Below are positions 9,401 to 19,200 of a stretch of DNA of 64,000 nucleotides, piece after piece. The first letter of the stretch is position 1. The number at the start of each line of letters is the position of its first letter. Source of the DNA: Asterias rubens (taxonomy: Eukaryota; Echinodermata; Asteroidea; Forcipulatida; Asteriidae). The notes beneath the pieces were generated by a model. It was not told the origin of the DNA. It did not search any database and saw only the letters and a program-made list of their open reading frames with translations. The stretch covers positions 186,001 to 250,000 of the forward strand of contig NC_047066.1 of the NCBI RefSeq assembly GCF_902459465.1, read 5' to 3'. A program made the position numbers and the translations under genes.

Positions 9401-11946
9401 TGGCCTGATGTTTTGACCCTAGCAGAGTCTTTCTCGAAGGCGAAGTAAGAGAAAGATTCTGCTTGTGTCAAGCAGTTTGCAATAGCTAATTCTTTTTCTC
9501 CTCTGTCACATTGTGCAAATTTGACACAGTTCATGAAAAGTGTCAGATTTTACGGATTGAATTATGATTGTATTTTATCAGTGGAGATACTGCATCAGGC
9601 TGGAGAATCTTGGGGAAGAGACAGTCCAACTGAGGGAACGACACTGGAGAATATTCAGTCTATCTGGAACTCTAGAGACAGTTAGAGGAAGAGGTGTTAT
9701 TGGACAGGTATGTAGTTCATGTTTACGTCTGTGGTGTTAGGGTTAGGGTTAGGGTTGGGAGAATCTTGGGGAAGAGACAGTCCAACTAAGGGAACGACAC
9801 TGGAGAATATTCAGTCTGTCTGGAACTCTAGAGACAGTTAGAGGAAGAGGTGTTATTGGACAGTATGTAGTTTATGTTTACGTCTGTGATTTTAGGGGTA
9901 AGGGTTGGGTCAATGTTTGTGTCATCAAACGAAAGTTGTTGTATCAATGTATTGCCAAATGAACCCCCTTTTCACTGTTAGGGTTAGAGTTATGTACCAA
10001 ATGTTATCAATGATATCTCTATTTCAGTTTCCAGCCATTAGCTTATCATCTTTTTGCTTGGTGTATCCACTTTCTTATTTCCCACTTCAAATCTATCTCC
10101 CTGTTCAAAGTATATCTCCATGCATTGAAGTATACAGGTATCTATTACAACACTATTAGCAACACAGCCGTAGCCTTAGCCTAGCCGAAACCACCAATTC
10201 TGATACAGGCTTAGTCTGCGTCTGAATACAAGCCACTTTGGCTACAGCTTTGGCTGATACAGCTTTGGCTGTTCTAGCTATGGCTGTTACAGCTGTGGCT
10301 GTTACAGCTATGGTTGTTACAGCTATGACTGTTACAGCTATGACTGTTGCAGCTATGGTTGTTACAGCTATGACTGTTACAGCTATGACTGTTACAGCTA
10401 AGACTGTTGCAGCTATGGTTGTTACAGCTATGGTTGTTACAGCTATGGCTGTTACAGCTATGGTTGTTACAGCTGTGGTTGTTACTGCTGTGGCTGTTAC
10501 AGCTATGACTGTTACAGCTATGGTTGTTACAGCTGTGGTTGTTACTGCTGTGGCTGTTACAGCTATGGTTGTTACAGCTATGGTTGTTACAGCTAGGGCT
10601 GTTACAGCTACGGCTGTTACAGCTATGGTTGTTACAGCTATGGTTGTTACAGCTATGGCTGTTACAGCTATGGTTGTTACAGCTATGGTTGTTACAGCTA
10701 TGGCTGTTACAGCTATGGCTGTTACAGCTATGGTTGTTACAAATGTGGCTGTTCCAGCTGTGGCTGTTACAGCTATGGCTGTTACAGCTATGACTATAAG
10801 CCTGATCCTGTTTTGGTGTTAATGAGTATCAGTATCCTAACTGCAACTGGACACAGGGAACTACACACAGATAATGGCTACATTATCATAGACATGTGAC
10901 TTTGTTTTTAACAGGAGCCCATCTTATCGAAGGAACAACCGGCTTTTCAGTACAGCAGTCATGTTTCACTGCAAGCCCCAAGTGGCCATATGTGGTAAAT
11001 CAGAATATTGATTCTATCTGTCATTTATCTTCCTATTGTCTGAACACATTGCTACACAGTACTCAGTTAACCCTTCTTCTGTCTTACCAATCAATGTAAT
11101 CCACTATGCCAGCCTGCAATATGGTATCATGTAGGATATGTACACAGTCAATCCTCCTACTGTCTGACCATTCAATGTTATCCACTGTTAGAAGTAACTA
11201 TAAAAACTAAATAGTAACGTTGTTATCCACTGTAGTTGTGAATGAAAGATGCACTATATCAGCCTGTAATATCATATCTTTTTGGGAATGCATCTACACA
11301 CTACACAGTACACATTCAACCCTCCTACTGTCTGACCATTCAATTCTATCCACTGTAAGAAGTAACTATAAATACTAAATAGTAAACTTGTTATCCACCG
11401 TGGTTGTGAATGAAAGATGCACTATATCAGCCTGTTATATCATATCTTTTTGGGAATGCATCTACACAGGATACAGTCAACCCTCCTAATGTCTGACCAA
11501 TCAATGTCATCCATTGTGGTTTTAGATGCACTCTGCCCAAATAAATGTAGACAGCTCTATAGTACAAACAAGTGCCCAGTTGTTTCACCTCTGCAGTAGA
11601 ATGGTGGTAGGGTTAAAGGGAATTTACAGAGGGTTCTTCAAAGACAATTTTTGGTCCCCATTTTTTTATGTTTTTAAAATCTTTTGTAGAGAAGTCGTAT
11701 TAGTTCAGGACAGCAAGCTTATTGTTGACTTTGAATAATCTCTGTAGTTTGTTCATATCTAAATAATTATCATGGAGTATAGGAAACTGATTGTCGACTC
11801 CTCACTAAAGTTCTCTTTATTTAACCAACAGGGGAACATTCAGAATAGAGAAGAGCAATGGTCAAACATTTGACTGTAGGATTCCACCTTTCACATTGGA
11901 GAGTAAGCAAGATGACCAGCCGAACCCTCATGGATTCTTTGGATAA
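449..11946 (+). CDS. POLDIP2: POLDIP2, polymerase delta-interacting protein 2 (5' partial, ten exons)
   Basis: Coding exons: 449-512, 2054-2151, 3481-3595, 3919-3988, 5925-6032, 8643-8779, 9050-9076, 9582-9707, 10915-10994 and 11832-11946 (stop TAA 11944-11946). All have GT donors and AG acceptors, and the phases join into one frame of 312 residues. The product matches animal POLDIP2 almost throughout: GKYVTGQLFLHRIFGYRG, then KEVKGKTHIYYQVLIDSRDC, QEKNHPWLELSDVHRETTEN, RERHWRIFSLSGTLETVRGR and a C-terminal RIPPFTLES. The family has an N-terminal YccV/HspQ-like domain (about the first 140 residues here) and a C-terminal ApaG/DUF525 beta-sandwich (about the last 125). Human POLDIP2 is 368 residues, so about 55 residues including the mitochondrial presequence lie upstream. 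Known partners are the DNA polymerase delta small subunit, PCNA, PrimPol and mitochondrial ClpX. The fourth exon could start at 3919 (AAG acceptor, chosen because it keeps Arg-Ala-Gln) or at 3928 (CAG acceptor); both keep frame. One exon is only 27 nt. Confidence 0.96.
1401..1778. mobile_element. TTAA-flanked fold-back MITE, family A (AGGCAGTGGACACT ends)
   Basis: TTAA at 1397-1400 and 1779-1782 flanks a 378-bp element. Its ends AGACAGTGTACACTATTGGT and ACCAATAGTGTCCACTGCCT are inverted copies, and an internal GATTTCGAGACCTCAAATTC/GAACTTGAGGTCTCGAAATC palindrome is characteristic. TTAA target sites are the hallmark of piggyBac-type insertion, but no transposase is encoded. It is in a POLDIP2 intron. 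Confidence 0.88.
2691..3055 (+). repeat. Three tandem copies of a 125-bp unit with a tRNA B-box-like motif
   Basis: Units start at 2691, 2816 and 2941 (TGAAAGTGTGTA). Copies 1 and 2 are nearly identical; copy 3 is slightly diverged and ends near 3055. Each contains GAGGTCACTGGTTCAAATCC, which resembles the T-arm/B-box of a tRNA gene. No good A box or cloverleaf precedes it, so this looks like an amplified piece of a tRNA-derived SINE in a POLDIP2 intron. Confidence 0.75.
3070..3412 (+). pseudogene. Duplicated copy of a POLDIP2 exon, broken by a fold-back element
   Basis: The segment from about 3080 repeats the intron end and the first 84 nt of the real exon at 3481. The acceptor ...TTGACAG at 3148-3150 and the exon start CCCACCCCTAACTGC are intact. 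The copy has three coding changes (E to K, K to E, I to V) and is cut after TACTACCAG by the inserted element 3234-3389. The sequence resumes at GTCCTGATTGACAG and then passes straight into the second unit. The donor is lost and the reading frame meets a stop near 3279, so inclusion would truncate the protein. Confidence 0.85.
3234..3389. mobile_element. Short fold-back element (MITE), GGGGTCGATTTCACAAAGAG type
   Basis: The left end, ggggtggatttcacaaagag, is the reverse complement of the right end, ctctttgtgaaatcgacccc, apart from one mismatch. The interior is built of TTAGGACTAGTCC-like direct and inverted motifs, so the whole 156 bp folds back. It is inserted in the duplicated POLDIP2 exon after TACCAG, with at most a 2-3 bp (AG) target duplication. 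A half copy lies at 29730-29787. Confidence 0.85.
4763..5094 (-). repeat. tRNA-headed SINE, minus strand
   Basis: Read on the minus strand it starts with a tRNA-Leu/Ser-like head (GTGGCCGAGCGGTTAAGAGC, then GGGTTCATATCCCC as B-box region). The body contains GTCCTTAAGCAAGACACTTT and ends at a (TAA)n-type tail, seen as the plus-strand AATAATAAT run at 4750-4779. The plus-strand copy at 44636-44936 has the same head and body. Confidence 0.8.
5494..5962 (+). repeat. Five tandem ~95-bp units carrying a POLDIP2 splice acceptor and exon start
   Basis: Each unit has a pyrimidine-rich intron end (TTTTCCTCCTTGAAG), then the first ~37 nt of the exon (GTTTAGACTATGTCGCTCAT...), then AGGGATTCATCTTAGTT. 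Exon-like starts are at 5547, about 5642 (one G lost), 5735, 5830 and 5925. Only the last continues into the genuine exon (5925-6032). In the copies with intact frame the sequence runs into a TAG in ATTCATCTTAG. Confidence 0.9.
6048..8103 (+). repeat. 28-bp satellite-like array in a POLDIP2 intron, about 73 copies
   Basis: The unit GAACTTTTTAACT(T/A)AAATGAAGC(T/A)AAAT repeats head-to-tail at exactly 28 bp for just over 2 kb. The first few copies have GCAAAAT and the rest GCTAAAT. Two interspersed forms differ at one base (CTTAAAT or CTAAAAT). Other changes are very rare (one ACTG at about 6776), which suggests recent expansion or homogenisation. It sits between the exon ending 6032 and the exon starting 8643. 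Confidence 0.98.
9395..9450. repeat. Dispersed repeat fragment with TTTCGACCCTAGCAGAGTCT core
   Basis: GGTTAATGGCCTGATGTTTTGACCCTAGC... through CTCGAAGGCGAAG recurs at 50195-50257 with few changes, and a weaker relative lies at 23609-23720. No coding potential is seen. It is part of a dispersed repeat family inside the POLDIP2 intron 9077-9581. Confidence 0.6.
9756..9912 (+). pseudogene. Downstream tandem copy of most of the 9582-9707 POLDIP2 exon
   Basis: GGAGAATCTTGGGGAAGAGA through GGTGTTATTGGACAG repeats exon bases from about 9601, followed by the same intron start. Within the shared exon part I see two substitutions, both third-position and synonymous (CTG to CTA, CTA to CTG). The copy has no acceptor or exon 5' end, and the donor has lost a G (ACAG/TATGTAG), so it should not be spliced. 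A (TTAGGG)-like run at 9738-9755 separates the copies. Confidence 0.88.
10242..10797 (+). repeat. 15-bp minisatellite GCTATGGTTGTTACA, about 37 copies
   Basis: A head-to-tail 15-bp unit (GCTATG[G/A][C/T]TGTTACA with variants) fills most of the POLDIP2 intron before the exon at 10915. Because 15 is a multiple of three, more than one forward frame stays open (AVTAMVVTAM and LLQLWLLQLW patterns). These are repeat translations, not a gene. Confidence 0.95.
11040..11520 (+). repeat. Degenerate ~150-180 bp tandem repeats
   Basis: CCTCCTACTGTCTGACC(A/T) followed by TCAAT..TATCCACTG recurs at 11153, 11331 and 11482, with a weaker copy near 11070. Units share GAATGAAAGATGCACTATAT and TTTTTGGGAATGCATCTACA. 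They lie in the last POLDIP2 intron. Confidence 0.8.
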
Positions 11947-12057
11947 GAGCCTCAAACATTGTCACATCCTCCTTCCTCATAACCTCCTTCCCAACAAACT
12001 GCTCAAGATTCACCGATTACCGATTGATGTTTGGATAAAGATATGATGCTAGATCTG

Positions 12058-12232
12058 GGGCCCAATTTCTTAAAGCTGTTAAGCAAATACTGCTTAGCAA
12101 ACTTTTATGCTGAGCCAAGCATGAGTGGGGTCCAGTCGAAACAATGTAACCAGCTAATCAGTTTCGGTTAGTCAAGATTTTTCTGCGCTTAGCAATGTTT
12201 TATGCTTGCAGGCTTTATGAAATTGGGCTCTG
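12058..12232. mobile_element. Fold-back MITE, GGGCCCAATTTCTTAAAGCT type
   Basis: The left end GGGCCCAATTTCTTAAAGCT is complementary to the right end, GCTTTATGAAATTGGGCTC, with a few mismatches. Internal GCTTAGCA/TGCTAAGC motifs are also inverted. It lies about 110 bp after the POLDIP2 stop, so it is likely transcribed within the 3' UTR. Confidence 0.75.
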
Positions 12233-14470
12233 GTCGGTTCCAAGTTTGTTTATGACAAAAGTTTAACACCAACAAACAGGTTACCGGCCAAAATGCTATG
12301 TAATGTGTGAGTTCATGACTGGTATCTGGCCTTCTTCATCAGCCAATAATTCTAATGAACTGTGTGTTTATGGAGTTTATACACCACGCATAATTTGCTG
12401 AATATAAAGAAGCAGATTTACTTGCATTGTGGAAACAGGCAACCAGCCACAACACTATGCAATTAACATTGTGTGCGACTGGTTCACAGTCAACTTACAT
12501 TCAGTAAATTAACCAGTTACATGTAGTTTGTTTATTCTATAACATTGCAGTTTAATTAAGATCAACTTAAACACAATTACAAACAACCGTGTGTAACACC
12601 AGCCATTGTGGAGCTGATGGTGTATCCTACTCATATTACCCCATTAGGGAAGTTGAGTGCTATACCACAAGATCTAATCCCTCTTTTGTTTATACTTTTT
12701 TGGCAACAGCTCCCATTGGTTTTGTACATTTTTTCAAACTGTGGCACCCAACTGGAATCCTGTTGTCTCTTTAGTTGTAGGTTCCTGGTTTGAATGTGTA
12801 TACCTTCCCACACACACACACGCACCCCCACCCACTTGCAGTCGTGTTTGACCATTATGATAGAGGACAATATTGTACTTTCTGATGTTCCTGTATTGAA
12901 GCAATCGCTATTGGTTTTGTGCACAAAATGACTCAAAGATCACATGAAAATAAAGAACCGAATAGTGAGGACCTGTTGTCCCTATTGAAAAATGTCCTCA
13001 GAGGGTATGCCAGACCAACACACCACTAACAGCTTGTTTTGAGTTTTGATGGTAACTGTACATTTATGTATGAAGATTTCTGTTAATCCCTGGTGATTGA
13101 AGGGATCAAGAAGAGTCTTTATCCCCTGGCAGCTTCTGAATCATTCTTAAGTTTTGGTTTTACATAAGGAAATAAATAATTTTAAAAGAATTTAAAGAGA
13201 TATTTTGGAGTCGGGTATGTCTAAATCCTCCAGTATGGAGACTTCCCTTTAAATTTCTGATAACAAGATGCAGCATTTTAGTACAATTTATGTCTCATGA
13301 ATAGTGTCTTGTAATTTTGTTTCCTCTATCATAAAGACATGAAATAATAGAATATGAGTTCATGGGGAAATTCATTTTGAGTTTAGAGCCCCCTTTAATA
13401 CATTGGTTTACTTTTTTAAAAAGAGAACAGTAATTCTAATAATACCATCCCTTACAAGTAAGGCCTCCTAAACAAATATCTTCTAAGATATCCAAATCAT
13501 TTTATTGTTTTTGTTTCATTGCTTTTATCAAAAATACTCTTTTTTAATACAAAATAAAACATTTTATTTTGTTTGAATAATGTTTCTGTACATGTCAGAC
13601 AATCAATTACTCTGGATAATTCCTGGCATCAGGATTTCTCCCAAATCTCCTTGATCCTTCAAATTAATCTTGACAGAATGTAAAGTAATGACCAAAGGGA
13701 GGAATATATATTGTCCACATTTGTATGTCTTGCATGTGATTCACAGAGTCTGTAAACCCTTCTAGGATGTAACATCTGGAAGGTTTTGGTCAACAAATTC
13801 AAAGATCTGTCAAGGGTACACATTGAACAAAGTGTGCTTGCCATAATTGGTTTCCTTACTTCACCAAAATTCTACTGGTTCCCAGCTCCATCAAGCAAGT
13901 GCATTCTCAGAGTACAATTTTACTTTTCATTGCGATTTTAGCTCAAGTTATTTTGGTTTATATTTCATTTGGTGGTAAATGTTTTATGGATTGGTATACT
14001 AAAGCTTTATTGTGGGATTTTAAGAATATGATCAGAAATAGGATTGTTATTCTTCGAGATGTACATGAAGCTTTTATAATTTAACTTAAATAAATACACA
14101 CAAAATAAATTGTCCTGAGTAACAGGAAAGAATTAAAATAAAAACGGATGCAGATATGTTTAGAAAAATATAATTTAATTTTTTGTTTTCTTTACACTGA
14201 TATTCTTACATGGGTACTTAAATCAATACATATACATTATTATGCTAAGATACAAATTATATTCAGAAAGATTGTAAATAATTACTTCTACATGTTACAA
14301 TGATTTTCATTCTATAGTAACCTTATGGAAGATGTTTGGTGGCAGCAGACATGTAACACGTGTTAACGGTGCACCCGAGTGCCCCACTACCGTAATTGAT
14401 CTCCCATAGCAAAATATACTAAATATTCAAAAATAAAAAATAAAAAACTTAAAATCTCACGGCTTTTTAC
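12233..14470. other. POLDIP2 3' UTR remainder and AT-rich intergenic DNA
   Basis: No further conserved exon is visible. The stretch contains a CA/CACACA run near 12810-12840, candidate polyadenylation sites, and AT-rich sequence. Open frames here are short and show no family resemblance. Confidence 0.5.
12949..12954 (+). terminator. Candidate polyadenylation signal AATAAA for POLDIP2
   Basis: AATAAA lies about 1 kb after the POLDIP2 stop. It would give a 3' UTR that includes the fold-back element at 12058-12232. Other AT-rich candidates occur from 13160 to 14095, so the actual end is uncertain. Confidence 0.4.
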
Positions 14471-14477
14471 CGAGGGG

Positions 14478-14650
14478 AAATCAGTCCACTGACTCTTGAA
14501 CGTGTGTCCCCAGCTCAATTTAATATGGGCCCCTAAAGGTCACTGACTCTTGAACTTGTATCCCCAGCTCAATTTAATATTGGCCCCTAAAGGTCACTGA
14601 CTCTTGAACTTGTATCCCCAGCTCAATTTAATATGGGCCCCCAAAGGTCA
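14478..14650 (+). repeat. Three tandem ~57-60 bp units
   Basis: CACTGACTCTTGAAC.TGT followed by CCCCAGCTCAATTTAATAT(G/T)GGCCCC occurs three times in a row, with a last unit ending CCCCCAAAGGTCAC. It lies in the convergent intergenic region. Confidence 0.85.
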
Positions 14651-14790
14651 CAATATTAGGCACATTTTCGACTGAAACCCTTTTTGGGGCCTTGAATCTG
14701 TCGAAGTCAAAGAATATTTTGAGGGTCTGTACTACCGAAATTAATGAGCTGGACACTCTCCTTGCATAGTTTTGAGTATGCACCAAATAT

Positions 14791-15588
14791 TATAGAGCAC
14801 CTAATGCACAATATTGGGATGTCGGCTGAAACATGAAATGTGCACTGGACAACTCTTTCTGATGTAACAATTGATCAGTGCAGCCAATGAACATTGCTAT
14901 CAATTATAGAGCACCTAATGCACAATATTGGGATGACGGCTGAAACATGAAATGTGCACTGGACAACTCTTTCTGATGTAACAATTGATCAGTGCAGCCA
15001 ATGAACATTGCTATCAATTATAGAGCACCTAATGCACAATATTGGGATGTCGGCTGAAACATGAAATGTGCACTGGACAACTCTTTCTGATGTAACAATT
15101 GATCAGTGCAGCCAATGAACATTGCTATCAATTATAGAGCACCTAATGCACAATATTGGGATGTCGGCTGAAACATGAAATGTGCACTGGACAACTCTTT
15201 CTGATGTAACAATTGATCAGTGCAGCCAATGAACATTGCTATCAATTATAGAGCACCTAATGCACAATATTGGGATGTCGGCTGAAACATGAAATGTGCA
15301 CTGGACAACTCTTTCTGATGTAACAATTGATCAGTGCAGCCAATTAACATTGCTATCAATTATAGAGCACCTAATGCACAATATTGGGATGTCGGCTGAA
15401 ACATGAAATGTGCACTGGACAACTCTTTCTGATGTAACAATTGATCAGTGCAGCCAATGAACATTGCTATCAATTATAGAGCACCTAATGCACAATATTG
15501 GGATGTCGGCTGAAACATGAAATGTGCACTGGACAACTCTTTCTGATGTAACAATTGATCAGTGCAGCCAATGAACATTGCTATTATA
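14791..15588 (+). repeat. Seven near-identical 114-bp tandem units
   Basis: TATAGAGCACCTAATGCACA starts units at 14791, 14905, 15019, 15133, 15247, 15361 and 15475. Differences are single bases (for example GATGACGG against GATGTCGG in the second unit, CCAATTAAC in the fifth). Each unit has a short inverted pair around CAATTGATC. It lies downstream of both TMEM199 and POLDIP2. Confidence 0.97.
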
Positions 15589-15841
15589 TTTATGTAATTA
15601 ATATATTTTAATGTCAATGCATTAATTGTTTGCAGTTTACATATGGAATGATAATAACTCGTCAACTAATTATAATATTGCTTTTGGTCAATAAACATAA
15701 ATCACTGATAGATCATTGGGCAAACAAAATTACATCGGCAAGAAATGTACATGTAGCTCTTGAATTTACATTAATTAAATTTAAGTACAAAATTGATTTT
15801 ATAGATCACACATTTTTAAAGGAGATGTTAACTTAGTTTAA

Positions 15842-16194
15842 AGACAATAGACACTATTGGTAATTGTCAAAGACCAGTCTTCTCACTTGGTGTATCTCAT
15901 CATATGCATAAAATAACATACCTGTGAAAATTTGAGCTCAATTGGTCGTTAGTCAAAGTTGCGAGATATGAATGAAAGAAAAAACAACCTTGTCACACAA
16001 AGTTGTGTGCTTTCTGATGCTGGATTCGATTTCAAGACCTCAAATTCTAAATCTGAGGTCTTGAAATCAAATTACTTCAGAGGGAGCCGTTTCTCACAAT
16101 GTTTTATACTATCAACCTCTCCCCATTGCTTTTTACCAAGTTAAGTTTTATGCTAATAATTATTTTGAGTAATTACCAAAAGTGTCCACTGCCT
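15842..16194. mobile_element. Family A MITE next to the TMEM199 stop
   Basis: It is flanked by TTAA at 15838-15841 and 16195-16198, with ends AGACAATAGACACTATTGGT and AGTGTCCACTGCCT. It begins only about 25 bp beyond the TMEM199 stop codon, so it probably forms much of the TMEM199 3' UTR or supplies its end. On the minus strand its boundary reads ATTAAA, a possible weak polyadenylation signal. Confidence 0.85.
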
Positions 16195-16219
16195 TTAATA
16201 TTTAGTTTGTAGAAACATG

Positions 16220-19200
16220 TCAAATCTCAGTTTTGATGAAGAAGTACAAGTCGGCAACAGCTACAATCATTGCAAGAGAAAAGCCACATAATACTCTCTG
16301 TAAAATGAGAAAAGGAGACGGAAAGAAAAATGAAACTTAAAATACATGTACATGTACTAAGAAAATCACTGGGCTTGGAATTACACACAGTTCACGGCAC
16401 CTTTCATCTTACCATGGTCTTGGTCTTAATTTAACTTAATTTAAAGTTGACTTAAGTTGACTTTGACTTAATTTAAAGGACTAAGACTAAGAATAATTTG
16501 GGAGTAACTGATATTGAAGTTGAAATCGTGAAAAAGTGTGACTGAGAATAGGTTGAAGTTGTAATACTTACTGCATTGACTGATTGTCCTGAGTAGTACA
16601 TCGCCATGAAGCCAAAGACAAATGCTCCAACGACAGTTAGTAAAATATTGAGTATTCCCATCAACTGCACCTGGACGCTACGCACTGAAATATAAATAAT
16701 GATCATACCAAAATTAAGGACCAAGTCACCAAATATTGTTATTTTCTTACTACATGTAATTAAGTCTCATAAAACATGTTCTTACCTTCTTGTCCCACTT
16801 GAGCCAAAGGACTTTTCCCAAATATCTGAAAAACAGAACAGTTTCCATCTGTTAAAACATACAAGTAAACTTTGTACAGATTTTGTTTCTATTACTTGAA
16901 ATAAATGTTGGGTTAGTGGTAACACAGTATAAAGAAAAAATAATAAATAGAATTAGTGGTAATTGAAACATCCGACAAGGTTTTACTCTGAAAAATAGTC
17001 CCAACTCAACATCCAGTTTTACGATGCAAAGCTTGTATGGATTTGGGAGGGGATTGGAAACTGTAAGTATGTCTAGTGTCTCAGGATACAGGAGCGTGGA
17101 AGGTTCGGTATTGACCCTAATGGAAGAGGAAGGTTCGGTGATGACCCTAATGGAAGAGGAAGGTTCGGTATTGACCCTAATGGAAGAGGAAGGTTCGGTA
17201 TTGACCCTAATGGAAGAGGAAGGTTCGGTATTGACCCTAATGGAAGAGGAAGGTTCGGTATTGACCCTAATGGAAGAGGAAGGTTCGGTATTGACCCTAA
17301 TGGAAGAGGAAGGTTCGGTATTGACCCTAATGGAAGAGGAAGGTTCGGTATTGACCCTAATGGAAGAGGAAGGTTCGGTATTGACCCTAATGGAAGAGGA
17401 AGGTTCGGTATTGACCCTAATGGAAGAGGAAGGTTCGGTATTGACCCTAATGGAAGAGGAAGGTTCGGTATTGACCCTAATGGAAGAGGAAGGTTCGGTA
17501 TTGACCCTAATGGAAGAGGAAGGTTCGGTATTGACCCTAATGGAAGAGGAAGGTTCGGTATTGACCCTAATGGAAGAGGAAGGTTCGGTATTGACCCTAA
17601 TGGAAGAGGAAGGTTCGGTATTGACCCTAATGGAAGAGGAAGGTTCGGTATTGACCCTAATGGAAGAGGAAGGTTCGGTATTGACCCTAATGGAAGAGGA
17701 AGGTTCGGTATTGACCCTAATGGAAGAGGAAGGTTCGGTATTGACCCTAATGGAAGAGGAAGGTTCGGTATTGACCCTAATGGAAGAGGAAGGTTCGGTA
17801 TTGACCCTAATGGAAGAGGAAGGTTCGGTATTGACCCTAATGGAAGAGGAAGGTTCGGTATTGACCCTAATGGAAGAGGAAGGTTCGGTATTGACCCTAA
17901 TGGAAGAGGAAGGTTCGGTATTGACCCTATTATGGAACACACTTACATCAGCGTTGACGGATCTTGTCATCTCTTTATATTCTTTATTTTCTTGCTCTGC
18001 TTTCAGTCTCTCCAGCCTAGCAAGTAACTCTGGATTCTGTAAAAGCAAGTAATCACAAAATAAAATCAATTTAGAATAAAACAAATGTGACAGCTTGGAC
18101 TAAAATAGTTTGCATGCTTTGGCCTTTAAAATCTTACGGCCTTTATGGAGAAAATTATTTCCATTTTCTTTGCTTAGTTTGTTGTTTTCAGTTGTAAGAC
18201 CTGATAAGCAAATGCAACTTTAGTTTTCACAAAACAAAGATGAACCAACTGTTCTCAAAACATGCCTTCTTATATCTCATGGTTTCATTTTTAAAATTAT
18301 TTTGTGTTCAACAAGTGAGCCTCACTAAAATGCCATTTAACACCATCATCAATTAATTGCAGGTTGGGGAAGTACATAAATAATGTCATTAAAACCAGTT
18401 GATATTGGTATTGATAGTAAAAAGATGGGTTAAAATAATACTAGAACCTGAAAACAGACTTACTCTTTTAGGTTTAGGTAAGGGTGGGAAAAATACCTCA
18501 CTCCCCTCCAACAACTCATGGAGATAAAGGGTCGGTTTCCCATCTAAATAAGAGAAGAATTTCATCACAATAATTTATACCACCTAAACAGAATTTGTTT
18601 ACTAGATAGCGAGAAGATCTAGATCTAGCAAATACCGTGACTGGTTTGGCTACAACAAACAACATAAAAAGAAATCTACACAAAAACAAATGAAAAAGAC
18701 AGTCGCATAATTTGACAATTCCATTACTTAAATCTTACATTATGGCTAGGAGAAGTAGAGCGACCGACTCAACGTACATTGTACCTCACACACAACGGAA
18801 TTACACCAGAACAAAGATATTGACAAAATAGGGACACCGCCAATATAGGGCTAGATAGCTCAGTTGGTAGAGCACCGGCACGTTAATCCAGAGGTCGTTG
18901 GTTCGAATACCACTCCAGTCAATTCTTTGTTCAACCCCAAAATCACACAAAGGAGTTACCTAACTTTCTTTGGCATGCTGTGATCAGATGAAATAATCAC
19001 AGGTTACAGTCAACACTCCTTCCAATTTACTGGGGCCAAGTTATACTTGGAATAAATTTCCCATCATGATCCACACACTGATAAATCACAAACAAATTTA
19101 AGAAGGCTTTCAAAATGCTTTTGATATTCTGCAGCTCCAGGAGGAATGGATGCATTGTTATTTTGTTTGTTGTTGGATGAACTGATGGGGCTAAATGTAC

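Noticed and set aside
9738..9755. Telomeric repeat or chromosome end
   Set aside because: Only about three TTAGGG-like units inside a gene intron; more likely a chance or replication-slippage tract at the duplication junction.
10238..10822. 194-residue open frame of AVTAMVVT repeats as a protein gene
   Set aside because: It is the translation of a 15-bp intronic minisatellite inside POLDIP2. Other frames are open as well, and there is no conserved flank.
14791..15588. CRISPR-like array
   Set aside because: Units are contiguous identical 114-bp repeats with no variable spacers, in a eukaryotic genome.
17024..18052. Plus-strand 342-residue frame of SVLTLMEEEG repeats as a gene
   Set aside because: It is the opposite strand of the 30-bp array in TMEM199 intron 3 and of a TMEM199 exon. 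No independent start context or homology.
18848..18920. Functional tRNA gene (Asn-like GTT anticodon)
   Set aside because: The loop lacks T33, the anticodon stem is mismatched, and a second copy shares its upstream flank, as expected for a tRNA-derived repeat.
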